NCBI GenBank assembly: GCA_002508545.1
Contig: DAVH01000012.1
Coordinates: 90,573-110,516, forward strand
Direction: 5' to 3'
Length of the DNA: 19,944 nt
Source: Methanomassiliicoccus sp. UBA6
Lineage (GTDB): Archaea > Thermoplasmatota > Thermoplasmata > Methanomassiliicoccales > Methanomassiliicoccaceae
In this document: positions 13,157 to 19,944 of the stretch, piece after piece
Numbering within the stretch: position 1 is the first letter of the stretch
Layout: every line of letters begins with the position of its first letter
The notes under the pieces: model-generated
What the model saw: only the letters and a program-made list of their open reading frames with translations
Database searches by the model: none
What the model was told of the DNA's origin: nothing
Translations under genes and position numbers: made by a program

Positions 13157-14263
13157 GCGGCCCAGGACTTTTTCGTACTCCTTCAGGATGCTGGCGCCGA
13201 CCTTGGTCCAGTCGTAATCAAGGACGTAGACAGAGCCCTTTTCGACCATGGACATGGCCAGCTCCTCGTTGGATAGGATGGTCTCGATCTTCGCCGCCAG
13301 GTCCTGGTAGTCCTCCCCTTCGTAGAGCAGCCCGGCCTCAGACTCCCTGATCGCGTACGCCCCCCCGCAGCCGGTAGAGGTGATCACCGGCAGGCGCGAA
13401 GCCATCGCTTCCAGCATCACGATGCCGAAGCCCTCTACGTTGTTGGGGGAAGGAAGCACGAAAAGGTCGGCGGAGCGGTAGATCGCAGGGATCTCCTCGT
13501 CTTCGGGCGACCCTAGGAAGTGGACCCGGTGCTCGCTGCCGAGTTCCTTGGCCAGTGCCTGCAGCCCGGGGATAAGGTCCCCCCGGCCCACCAGACGTAG
13601 CTCGTAGTCCTTGCCCTCCGACAGCAGCTTAGCGTGCGCGCGGATCAGAATATCGACCCGCTTATACCAGTGCCAGGTGTCCATGATCCCGACGAACAGT
13701 ATTACCTTCCTCGGCCCTCTGGGCACTGGCTCGGCTGCGAGGAAACGCTCCAGGTCGACCCCCACCGGTATCCGTACCAGCCGGTCGTCCCGAATGCCCC
13801 TCTTCAGCATGATCTGGCGGTAGCCCTCGGTGGTCACGATCATTCTGGCGTACCCTCTCCAGGTCAACCGGGCAAATACCTTGGTGTATAATCGCGACAC
13901 CGTCCTCCGGAGGTCGAGGTCGGCGTGATAGGTCGCAACCATCGGTATGCTCCTGAGCTTGCAGACGAAGTAAGCCATCTCGATGATGGGCGACGGCGCG
14001 CTGGCATGGACGATGTCCGGCTTGAACTCACGGATGGTCCGCTCGATCGCCGAGATCGGCAGGAAATCGGTCCCGAACCGGCTCGTGAACGGCACGTAAT
14101 CCACGGTCACCTTGCCCATCATGCTCCTGCCGGAGGTGCTCTTGGCCGCAGTCAGCACCATGACCTCGTTGCTCTTGGCGAGCTCCTGGGACATGCGGTA
14201 CAGGTATTGGGTACCTCCCCCCTTCTCAGGATAGAATATCGGGGCCACGATGAGTATCTTCAT
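13121..14263 (-). CDS. GT4 glycosyltransferase (first of a tandem paralogous pair)
   Basis: A 380-residue GT-B-fold enzyme. The N-lobe opens MKILIVAPIFYPEKGGGTQY (1-20) with the glycine-rich acceptor loop, and has DIVHASAP (83-90) and TYHADLD (111-117). The C-lobe has PVGVD (166-170), VGIMDTWHWYKR (191-202), the donor-binding E277-x7-E285 in EGFGIVMLE and TSTGCGGAY (295-303). It would use an NDP-sugar (mannose-like donors are common in GT4) on a membrane-bound acceptor. The start 14263 follows from the family N-terminus; the longer reading runs back into the neighbouring gene. It is closely similar over its length to the next gene upstream (14316-15437), indicating tandem duplication. It has its own TATA box and its tail lies antisense within the end of the membrane protein gene. 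Confidence 0.9.
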   Translation of the reverse strand: MKILIVAPIFYPEKGGGTQYLYRMSQELAKSNEVMVLTAAKSTSGRSMMGKVTVDYVPFTSRFGTDFLPISAIERTIREFKPDIVHASAPSPIIEMAYFVCKLRSIPMVATYHADLDLRRTVSRLYTKVFARLTWRGYARMIVTTEGYRQIMLKRGIRDDRLVRIPVGVDLERFLAAEPVPRGPRKVILFVGIMDTWHWYKRVDILIRAHAKLLSEGKDYELRLVGRGDLIPGLQALAKELGSEHRVHFLGSPEDEEIPAIYRSADLFVLPSPNNVEGFGIVMLEAMASRLPVITSTGCGGAYAIRESEAGLLYEGEDYQDLAAKIETILSNEELAMSMVEKGSVYVLDYDWTKVGASILKEYEKVLGRSARSVEQPSDE

Positions 14264-14295
14264 AACGAATGACCTGAACTGTTGAACTTGGCCCG

Positions 14296-14305
14296 AATAT
14301 AAATA
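14296..14305 (-). promoter_or_regulatory. TATA box of the distal GT4 gene
   Basis: The minus strand reads TATTTATATT, a strong TATA match, centred about 37 bases before ATG 14263 and only a few bases past the stop of the preceding GT4 gene. It suggests this last gene of the run can be transcribed on its own. Confidence 0.55.
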
Positions 14306-14315
14306 GATTGAGCGG

Positions 14316-15437
14316 TCAGGCCGGCCTGCCCTTGCTCCCGACCGCCTCGCGGTAGACGGCGCTGATGCGGGAGGCGATATGGCTCCAGTCATAACCTGCC
14401 GCATAGGAGTCCGCCGCCCTGGACATCCTTTCCCAGACGCTTCGGTTCTCCAACACGGCCAGGATCTTGGCCGCGAGGTCCTCAACATCGTAAGGCCGGT
14501 ACAGCAGGCCGGCCCCGCTCTCGGCTACCGCAAATGCTCCACCACACCTCTCCGAGGTGATGACCGGGGTCCCGCTGGCCATCGCCTCCAGGAGGACTAT
14601 CCCGAAGCCCTCCTGCTCACTGGGCGACGGGAGCACCAGGACGTCCGCTGCCGCATACTCCGCGGGCAGGAAGGAGTCCTCGACGTCCGGGCGGAAGGCA
14701 ACTCTGTCGACCAGGCCCATCTCGGCGGCCCTCTTCCTCAGGATCTCCGCGTTCTCGCCCCTGCCTACGAACACCAGCCTGAGGTCCCGCCCCGCGGCGA
14801 TCCTGCCGAACGCTTCCAGCAACAGGTCGGGACGCTTGTACTGGTGTTGCCAGTCCAGCCCTCCGACGAACAGGATGGTCTTCGCTCCCTCCCGCCAGGT
14901 CCTCTCACCTCTCTTGAACCGGGCGGTATCAGCTCCCACTGGGATTGTTACCAGCTTCTCGGGCGCGACCCCTTCCCGGGCAAGCTCCTCGCGGTACATC
15001 GGGGTGGTAACGATTATCCGCTCATTGCTCGGCATGGCTACTCGCAGCGAGACAACGTGGAACGCCCGGGAGATCGCCTTGTCCAGGTTAAGGTGCGCAT
15101 GGTAGGTCATGATTGTCCGCCGGCCGTTCATCCTGCACAGTATGGCTCCGGCGTCGGCCACCAGGGAAGGTCCGCTAAGATGGACGATGTCCGGATCGAT
15201 CTCCAGTATCTTCGACCTCATCAGCCGAGGCGAGAGCCACTCCGTCCCGGCGATGGTACGGTAAGGGACATAGTCTATGGTGACCTTGCCCACGATGTGG
15301 CGGCCGGAGAGCTCCTGAGCTGGGGTGAGGACGAAGACCTCGTGCTCGGCTGAGAGCGCCTGGCTCATGTGGTGCAGGTAGTTCTCGCCTCCCCCCCGCC
15401 TTGGCCAGAACACCGGAGTGATGAGCAGTACTCTCAC
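14316..15437 (-). CDS. GT4 glycosyltransferase (second of the tandem paralogous pair)
   Basis: A 373-residue GT-B enzyme opening MRVLLITPVFWPRRGGGENY, with DIVHLSGPS (83-91), TYHAHLNLD (111-119), PVGAD (166-170), VGGLDWQHQYKR (191-202), E276-x7-E284 in EGFGIVLLE and TSERCGGAF (294-302). Nearly every landmark falls within a residue of its position in the downstream paralogue, including the shared GKVTIDYVP block, so the two arose by duplication and probably add related sugars in sequence. It starts with GTG at 15437, overlapping the preceding stop as GTGA, with GGAGG (15450-15446) eight bases before it: a clear coupled start. No membrane helix is seen; it would act at the cytoplasmic face. The specific sugar is unknown. 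Confidence 0.9.
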   Translation of the reverse strand: MRVLLITPVFWPRRGGGENYLHHMSQALSAEHEVFVLTPAQELSGRHIVGKVTIDYVPYRTIAGTEWLSPRLMRSKILEIDPDIVHLSGPSLVADAGAILCRMNGRRTIMTYHAHLNLDKAISRAFHVVSLRVAMPSNERIIVTTPMYREELAREGVAPEKLVTIPVGADTARFKRGERTWREGAKTILFVGGLDWQHQYKRPDLLLEAFGRIAAGRDLRLVFVGRGENAEILRKRAAEMGLVDRVAFRPDVEDSFLPAEYAAADVLVLPSPSEQEGFGIVLLEAMASGTPVITSERCGGAFAVAESGAGLLYRPYDVEDLAAKILAVLENRSVWERMSRAADSYAAGYDWSHIASRISAVYREAVGSKGRPA

Positions 15438-16657
15438 TTGCCGCTCCTCCCGGAGAGGACTTCACTGTAGACCTGGAGATAGAGGCCTGCGATCCTCTTC
15501 AGGTCGAAGTCCCTGACCCTTATCGGGCCGTTCTCGCGGTACCTCCGGGCGAGCGCCGGATCATCCAAGACCTTCTGCATGGCCGCCTGGAGACCCTCGA
15601 CGTCACCGGGCGGGCATACCTCGCCGTCGATGCCATGGCGGACGATCTCCTTGATGCCATCGGCCGAACTGACCACCAGGCATGCCCCGCCGCACAGTCC
15701 CTCCAGGGTCACCAGGCCGAACGGCTCCACCAGTGAGGGGACCGCCAGGATGGTCGAGTTGGCTATCAGGGTCGCCTTCTCCTCATCACCCATGTACCCG
15801 GTGAACACCACTCGGTCTTGCAGCCCCAGCTCATCCACCAGCGCTTTGAGGACAGGGGCGTACCCGGCGTCGTTGCCCACTATGGCCAGCTTTAGGTCCC
15901 TTTCCGTGGACAGGCCCGCGAAGGCCCGGACCAGCACGTGGAAGCCCTTGCGGGGGTGGAGAGCACCTATCGCCAGCACATACTTCCCATGAGCAAGGCC
16001 GAAGCGATCAAGCAGGCCCGGGACGTTGCCCTCACAGGCCCGCGAGAGGTCGATGCCATTATGGACCATGGTCATCTTCTTCCTGTCGACCCCCATCTTC
16101 CCGAGCTCCTCGACAATGGACCAGGATATCCCGGTCACCCGCGAGGCGCCGCCTAGGATCCATCGGCCCACTGTGCGGTTGTAGACCGAGTACACCTTGC
16201 TGACCAGCCCGGAGTTCTGGTCAGGAGAGCGGGGCAGACCGTGGACGGTCATGACGTACCTGCGGCCGAGTAAACGGCAGATGAGGGCGGCGGAATCCAC
16301 CATCAGATGGCCGTAACCGTGGAGGTGGAACAGTTCCGCTTCCGTTCTCCGCATATGGCTGAACAGGTCCACAAGGCCCCGGGGGGTGGGGGGTAGGACC
16401 GTCCGCAGCTCCGGGTGCCCGTCAGGGGTGGGCACCAGGGGGACCCACTCCAAGCCATTGGCGTCCCCGCCCTTCCCCACCGGTCCTTTGCTGAGGTAGT
16501 TGCCCGATATGATGTCGACCTTGGCCCCCCTAGACCTCATCTCATTGGCCAGGTCCATGACCACGACCCCTCCCCCGCCGATGTTGTTGGGCGGGTATTC
16601 AGGAGTGATCATGCATACCGTCCTCTCCTTATCAGGCGAGCTCTCCCCTGCGGCCAT
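15434..16657 (-). CDS. GT4 glycosyltransferase
   Basis: A 407-residue GT-B enzyme. N-lobe: MITPEYPPNNIGGGGVVV (16-33), LFHLHGYGH (109-117), TVHGLPRS (137-144). C-lobe: HNGID (199-203), GALHPRKG (231-238), GYMGDEE (287-293), E311-x7-E319 in EPFGLVTLE and GIKEIVRHGIDG (334-345). It is a typical member of the family that transfers sugars to lipid-linked or glycan acceptors. The start has GGAGG (16667-16663) five bases before it, lying within the last codons of the upstream gene, and only one base separates the two genes. It overlaps the next gene by 4 bases, so these three GT4 genes form a tight operon. It is only distantly related to the tandem pair downstream. Donor unknown. Confidence 0.9.
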   Translation of the reverse strand: MAAGESSPDKERTVCMITPEYPPNNIGGGGVVVMDLANEMRSRGAKVDIISGNYLSKGPVGKGGDANGLEWVPLVPTPDGHPELRTVLPPTPRGLVDLFSHMRRTEAELFHLHGYGHLMVDSAALICRLLGRRYVMTVHGLPRSPDQNSGLVSKVYSVYNRTVGRWILGGASRVTGISWSIVEELGKMGVDRKKMTMVHNGIDLSRACEGNVPGLLDRFGLAHGKYVLAIGALHPRKGFHVLVRAFAGLSTERDLKLAIVGNDAGYAPVLKALVDELGLQDRVVFTGYMGDEEKATLIANSTILAVPSLVEPFGLVTLEGLCGGACLVVSSADGIKEIVRHGIDGEVCPPGDVEGLQAAMQKVLDDPALARRYRENGPIRVRDFDLKRIAGLYLQVYSEVLSGRSGK

Positions 16658-16658
16658 A

Positions 16659-17918
16659 TCAGCCTCCGCTCTCCGAACGTTTTCCCTCTGGGTGGGGGGT
16701 GCGGCGGTAGAGCTCTCCGAACACCTTGTCGTACACGGCCCCGGTGCGGTCAGCCACGCGGTCCCAGGAATGCTCCTCGTTCATCCTATCGACGAACCTG
16801 GCCATTCGCTCCTGGATGCGGGCATCGTTCCTCACCGTGGACACATTCTCGGCCAGGCCCCGGGGGTCGAGGGGGAAGATGGCCTCCGGCAGATCGATCA
16901 CCTCCCGGAAAGCTTCGGAGACCAGGAAAGGCTTACGATAGGCCATGGCCATGGACAGGGGGCCGCTGGTGGACATACACACGTTGTATGGGAATACCAG
17001 CATATCTGAGAGGGCCATGTACGCAGGGATCTCCGCTTCGGGCAGGAAGCCCTTGAACAGCACCCTTCCCGGTGCGATTTCCTCGGCCTTGCGGTGCAAC
17101 ATGTCCAAGTACTCTTTGTAGTCCGGGTCCCCCGCTAGGCGGGGATGCTCCCCTCCGGCGATTATCAGGACGGTGTCCTTGTCCAAGTGGGCCATGGCCT
17201 CGATCAGCAACTCAACGTTCTTGTAGCCGGTTATGTATCCGAGGAAAAGGAGGAAATACCCGCCCTGGTGGCCTAGTTCCTTCCTAGCCACCTCCCGATC
17301 CACGCGGACCGGGTTCGGCTCGATGCCGTGGGGGACGACCGTGATCTTGGAGCCATCGCATCCGTAGTCGTCCACCAGCCATTTCTTGAGCATGTCCTCA
17401 TGAACGATGATGTGGTGTGAAACCATAGCGGTCAGCTTGGTCAGCACCTTGATGCCGGTCTTCATTATGGCCGGGTTACCCTCAATACGGTTTTCCCTGA
17501 GAAAGCTCCGGTCGATCATCCGGAGCGGCATCACCCCGTGCATGGTGACCACCGTCCGTCTTCCGCCCAGGCGGCCCAACAGCGGCAGGAGGGGGAACAT
17601 TGCCGCGGAGACGAAGGAACCGAACAGGAAGGTTTCGTGCTGAACGTGCAGTGCCTTGATGTCCATATCCCTCGCGCAAGAAAGGATGGAGAAAAGGTAA
17701 CGGACGCCCTTCGACCAGCAAGGCACCACTGTGATGCCGCCATCGTCGTACTCCTGGACCCCTGGTGCCCGCTCCGCGAGGACGGCCAGGTCAAACCGGG
17801 TCGTCAGTCTGGTCATCAAATTCTTGGAGTAGGAGGCGACCCCGCTCGCTCGGACATGCTTCTCGTTGGGCGGTGGGTAGGGCGTGACTTCTCCTATTCT
17901 CGTCGACCCGGGCAGCAT
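16659..17918 (-). CDS. GT4-like glycosyltransferase lacking the canonical ExE motif
   Basis: A 419-residue GT-B enzyme and first gene of the minus-strand GT operon. It opens with GEVTPYPPPNEKHVRASGVASY (9-30), has ALHVQHETFLFGSF (89-102), TMHGVM (125-130), PHGIEPNP (196-203), FLGYITGYKN (225-234), IIAGGEHP (252-259) and SDMLVFPYN (304-312). The donor-site E-x7-E motif is absent; the matching segment is MSTSGPLSMAMAYRKPFL (315-332), the SG-x-L-x-x-A-x-A variant seen in a subset of GT4-like enzymes. The ATG at 17918 has GAGGA (17932-17928) nine bases upstream. A TATA-like GTTAAATGG lies about 60 bases before the start, leaving a leader that can form two small hairpins. Role inferred: first or early sugar addition in the same pathway as its operon partners. 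Confidence 0.87.
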   Translation of the reverse strand: MLPGSTRIGEVTPYPPPNEKHVRASGVASYSKNLMTRLTTRFDLAVLAERAPGVQEYDDGGITVVPCWSKGVRYLFSILSCARDMDIKALHVQHETFLFGSFVSAAMFPLLPLLGRLGGRRTVVTMHGVMPLRMIDRSFLRENRIEGNPAIMKTGIKVLTKLTAMVSHHIIVHEDMLKKWLVDDYGCDGSKITVVPHGIEPNPVRVDREVARKELGHQGGYFLLFLGYITGYKNVELLIEAMAHLDKDTVLIIAGGEHPRLAGDPDYKEYLDMLHRKAEEIAPGRVLFKGFLPEAEIPAYMALSDMLVFPYNVCMSTSGPLSMAMAYRKPFLVSEAFREVIDLPEAIFPLDPRGLAENVSTVRNDARIQERMARFVDRMNEEHSWDRVADRTGAVYDKVFGELYRRTPHPEGKRSESGG

Positions 17919-18257
17919 GGCGAACTATCCTCGCGGACCAAGCATGGTCCTCTTTGGCCATATTGATGGGGCCATTTAACACTTGTTGGCCGCCGCGGAC
18001 CGCTCAGCCGGCCGTCTCCCGTGCCGAAATGACGTTTTCCCGTCGATCCCTTGCTCTCTTTTTCAAAGCTAGCCAGATGGTACGGAGAACCCTAAAAAAA
18101 GTGATCGTAGGAAAGGGAGCTCACGGTCCATTCGGTATCGCAAGTTCTACCGCTGAGGGATAAACTTTAAATGTTAAGCTCCATCAAGGTGCTACCAAAT
18201 TGCCTCAAACGGCAAGAAAGGTAAATATATACAGGCGTTCGAAGAAAAGGGGAAGGG
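17919..18257. promoter_or_regulatory. Divergent control region between the GT operon and the GT2 gene
   Basis: These 339 bases contain no convincing gene. Toward the minus-strand operon there are two inverted repeats, GGACCA-AGCA-TGGTCC (17935-17950) and TGGCC-N10-GGCCA (17955-17974), followed upstream by a TATA-like GTTAAATGG. Toward the plus-strand GT2 gene there is an AT patch AAACTTTAAATGTTAAG (18162-18178), a small repeat TTGCC-N6-GGCAA (18200-18215) and the TATA box below. A plus-strand reading of 69 residues (17954-18163) looks non-coding. Confidence 0.45.
18221..18231 (+). promoter_or_regulatory. TATA box of the dolichol-phosphate-mannose-synthase-like gene
   Basis: GTAAATATATA is the strongest TATA-like element in this gap, centred about 32 bases before ATG 18258. 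A purine-rich AGGGGAAGGG sits directly against the ATG and may aid ribosome binding if the leader is a few bases long. Confidence 0.55.
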
Positions 18258-19130
18258 ATGGCTATATCTACCGCGGGAACAGCAATCCAATACGAGGATG
18301 GCCTTACGAGCCCATTATCGGACTCGGACGCTTTGTCTATTGAGAGGCGAAGGATAGCCGAGACCAATACCGACTTCATCTCATTTGTGATTCCAGCCTA
18401 CAACGAGGGGGAGAAGATCTACAAGAACCTCCTCGAATGCCTTCGAGAAGTAAGGCGATACGGCGTGCCCTTCGAGCTCGTGGTGGTGAATGATGGCAGC
18501 GCCGACAACACCAACCAGGAGATCAGGAGGGCGGCCGCTCACAACCCGGAGGTTGTGCCGGTGAGCTACTCGAAGAACGTCGGCAAAGGAAATGCCCTCA
18601 AGGTCGGCGCCCGGCGCGCGTCCGGGAACCTGGTGGTGTTCATGGACGCGGATTTGGAGATCCACCCCAAGCACGCCATGAAGTTCATGTACATGCTGAA
18701 GGCCACCGAGGCCGACGTAGTGATCGGCTCCAAGCGCCACCCCGACTCCAAGGTCGACTACCCCAACAAGCGCAAGTTCCTCAGCTGGGGGTACCACCTC
18801 CTCATCAAGTTGATGTTCAACCTCGACGTCACCGACACCCAGCCGGGCTTCAAGCTTTTCAGGAAGGACGTGCTGGACAAGGAGATCAACAAGGTGGAGG
18901 CGCAGCGCTATGCCTTTGACCTCGACCTCTTGGTCAATGTCCAGGCAGACGGGTACAAGATCGTCGAGGCCCCCATCGAGCTGAACTTCAGCCGCACCTG
19001 CGGCGGCAGGATCGGGTTCAAGACGGTAAAGAGCATCTTCAAGGAGACGATGGGCGTCTTCTACCGCGCCAAGATGAGCAGGTCGTCAGAGGGCGCTAAG
19101 CTAGCTGCCGCCAGCGACCCCCATGACTGA
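18258..19130 (+). CDS. Family 2 glycosyltransferase, dolichol-phosphate mannose synthase-like
   Basis: A 290-residue GT-A enzyme with a polar 40-residue lead, then FVIPAYNEGEKI (43-54), VVVNDGSADNT (75-85), NVGKGNALKVGAR (107-119), the metal/nucleotide site MDADLEI (129-135), VIGSKRHPDS (155-164) and TQPGFKLFRKDV (194-205). This combination is typical of polyprenyl-phosphate sugar synthases, which charge dolichol phosphate with mannose or glucose from GDP- or UDP-sugars. No C-terminal membrane helices are seen, so it belongs to the soluble, membrane-associated type. It would supply lipid-linked sugar to membrane GT-C-type transferases such as the large protein at 9761-13156; this link is inference. 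It is read away from the GT4 operon and ends 3 bases before a convergent GT4 gene. Confidence 0.88.
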   Translation: MAISTAGTAIQYEDGLTSPLSDSDALSIERRRIAETNTDFISFVIPAYNEGEKIYKNLLECLREVRRYGVPFELVVVNDGSADNTNQEIRRAAAHNPEVVPVSYSKNVGKGNALKVGARRASGNLVVFMDADLEIHPKHAMKFMYMLKATEADVVIGSKRHPDSKVDYPNKRKFLSWGYHLLIKLMFNLDVTDTQPGFKLFRKDVLDKEINKVEAQRYAFDLDLLVNVQADGYKIVEAPIELNFSRTCGGRIGFKTVKSIFKETMGVFYRAKMSRSSEGAKLAAASDPHD

Positions 19131-19133
19131 ACG

Positions 19134-19944
19134 TTATCTTTTCAAGGCCGCCGCGTAGACGGATGCGGTCTTCTCGGCCATACGGTCGATCGAGAACAGT
19201 TTCGCGTGCTCGAGCCCCTCGGCGATTATTCTCTCACGCTCCATGGCGGCGTTCTGCAGCCTGTCCATCCACTCTGCCATGTCCTTGAGGTCCCGGCACC
19301 TCACCGTCGCCCTGGTGACCTCCTCCGGGATCATCGCGCCCTCCACGGTCAGCACCGGCACCCCGCAGGCCTGCGCCTCGATGATGGGCAGCCCGAACCC
19401 CTCCTGGAAGCTGGTCATCGCCAGCATGGAGAACGAGCAATACGTCTCTACCAGCTTCTCCTCGGGGACCGGCCCCCGGAGCTCGACGCGGTCAACGAGC
19501 CCCAGCTCCCCGATCAGCGCCTCCAGTCGGCCCCGGTCGGTGCCGTCCCCGCACAGAACCAGCCGCAGGTCCGAGGAGGGATATGTGCGGACGTGCATAT
19601 CGAACGCCCGTACCAGGTACTCGAGGTTCTTCCTGCGCTTGAAGGCTCCGACGTAACCGATGAGGTTCTCCTTCCTCACCTCGGGGAGGGGGCGGAACTT
19701 CGGGGAAATGGCGTGCGGCACCACCACCAGGCGGGAGGCCGGCACGCCGTACCGCTGCATCACCTCCTCCTTGGTCTGGGAGGAGACGCAGATGATCATA
19801 TCCGCCTGCCTGAGGCCGATCCTGGTCCCGATCCCGAAGAACGCCCGGAACACGAGCTCGGGAACGGAATCGGGAGCGGTCTTGTCCACGTGGTGCATGG
19901 TGAGCACCTTCCTCCCCCTGAGCCAGGGGAACATTATGGCCTGG
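19134..19944 (-). CDS. GT4 glycosyltransferase, C-terminal part (cut by right edge)
   Basis: At least 269 residues are inside the window; the reading frame continues past the right edge (Q-A-I precede the first internal methionine at 19934), so roughly the first 80-100 residues are outside. Visible landmarks: TMHHVDKTAP, CVSSQTKEE, VVPHAISPKF, GYVGAFKRRKN (the RRKN variant of the phosphate-binding segment), LVLCGDGTDRGRL, and the donor-binding EGFGLPIIE followed by AQACGVPVLT. These place it firmly in GT4, close to mannosyl- or related transferases. It ends 3 bases from the convergent GT2 gene, with no room for a terminator between them. It extends the glycosylation island beyond the window. 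Sugar specificity is unknown. Confidence 0.88.
   Translation of the reverse strand, partial: QAIMFPWLRGRKVLTMHHVDKTAPDSVPELVFRAFFGIGTRIGLRQADMIICVSSQTKEEVMQRYGVPASRLVVVPHAISPKFRPLPEVRKENLIGYVGAFKRRKNLEYLVRAFDMHVRTYPSSDLRLVLCGDGTDRGRLEALIGELGLVDRVELRGPVPEEKLVETYCSFSMLAMTSFQEGFGLPIIEAQACGVPVLTVEGAMIPEEVTRATVRCRDLKDMAEWMDRLQNAAMERERIIAEGLEHAKLFSIDRMAEKTASVYAAALKR

Noticed and set aside
14264..14488. Longer N-terminus for the distal GT4 gene
   Set aside because: It runs through the TATA box and into the neighbouring gene; the family start MKILIVAP is at 14263.
14379..15353. Plus-strand open reading of 324 codons opposite a GT4 gene
   Set aside because: Shadow frame of a clear glycosyltransferase; composition and lack of motifs argue against coding.
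17954..18163. Plus-strand 69-codon reading in the divergent region
   Set aside because: It begins inside the leader repeats of the opposite gene, lacks a ribosome site and resembles no family.
1..19944. tRNA genes, CRISPR repeats, insertion sequences or attachment sites
   Set aside because: No T-loop consensus with matching stems, no regularly spaced repeats and no transposase-like protein was seen on either strand.

Overview
The window looks like chromosomal DNA from a GC-rich archaeon. A methanogen-like euryarchaeote or Thermoplasmatota member (Methanomassiliicoccales-type) fits best, but that is inferred from protein flavour only. The archaeal signs are: TATA boxes (TTTATATA-like) placed so that several transcripts would be leaderless or nearly so; a four-part pyruvate:ferredoxin oxidoreductase with the PorG-PorD-PorA order; solute-binding proteins anchored by an N-terminal helix and lacking a lipobox; and many very short or overlapping gene junctions. 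I found no tRNA, rRNA, insertion sequence or CRISPR array.

Left part (1-6330), all on the minus strand. Reading in the direction of transcription: a solitary family-3 solute-binding protein; then a polar amino-acid ABC cassette (second solute-binding protein, permease, ATPase); a branched-chain aminotransferase (IlvE); rubrerythrin; a PorG-PorD fusion; and the first 19 codons of PorA, which leaves the window. The logic is amino-acid uptake and transamination, with 2-oxoacid/ferredoxin metabolism and peroxide defence. Most of these genes have their own TATA box. The two solute-binding genes share a near-identical core promoter. The rubrerythrin TATA box sits between two copies of an 11-bp direct repeat.

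Middle (6331-8709), plus strand. A GHMP kinase of the HddA (heptose-7-phosphate kinase) type overlaps a gene fusing a GmhA-like sugar isomerase (SIS) to a GmhB-like HAD phosphatase. Together these would cover sedoheptulose-7-P to D-glycero-manno-heptose-1-P. Only the nucleotidyltransferase is missing from view.

Right part (8710-19944). This is a glycan-assembly island: a GT2 glycosyltransferase; a YfhO/PTPS-related polytopic membrane protein of about 1,130 residues with a large outside domain; a run of four GT4-type glycosyltransferases on the minus strand (two of them tandem paralogues); a dolichol-phosphate-mannose-synthase-like GT2; and a fifth GT4 cut by the right edge. Convergent gene pairs are packed tightly, one overlapping by 36 bp. 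Taken together, the middle and right parts look like a locus making a heptose-containing surface glycan or glycolipid in an archaeon. That is the most interesting hypothesis in the window.
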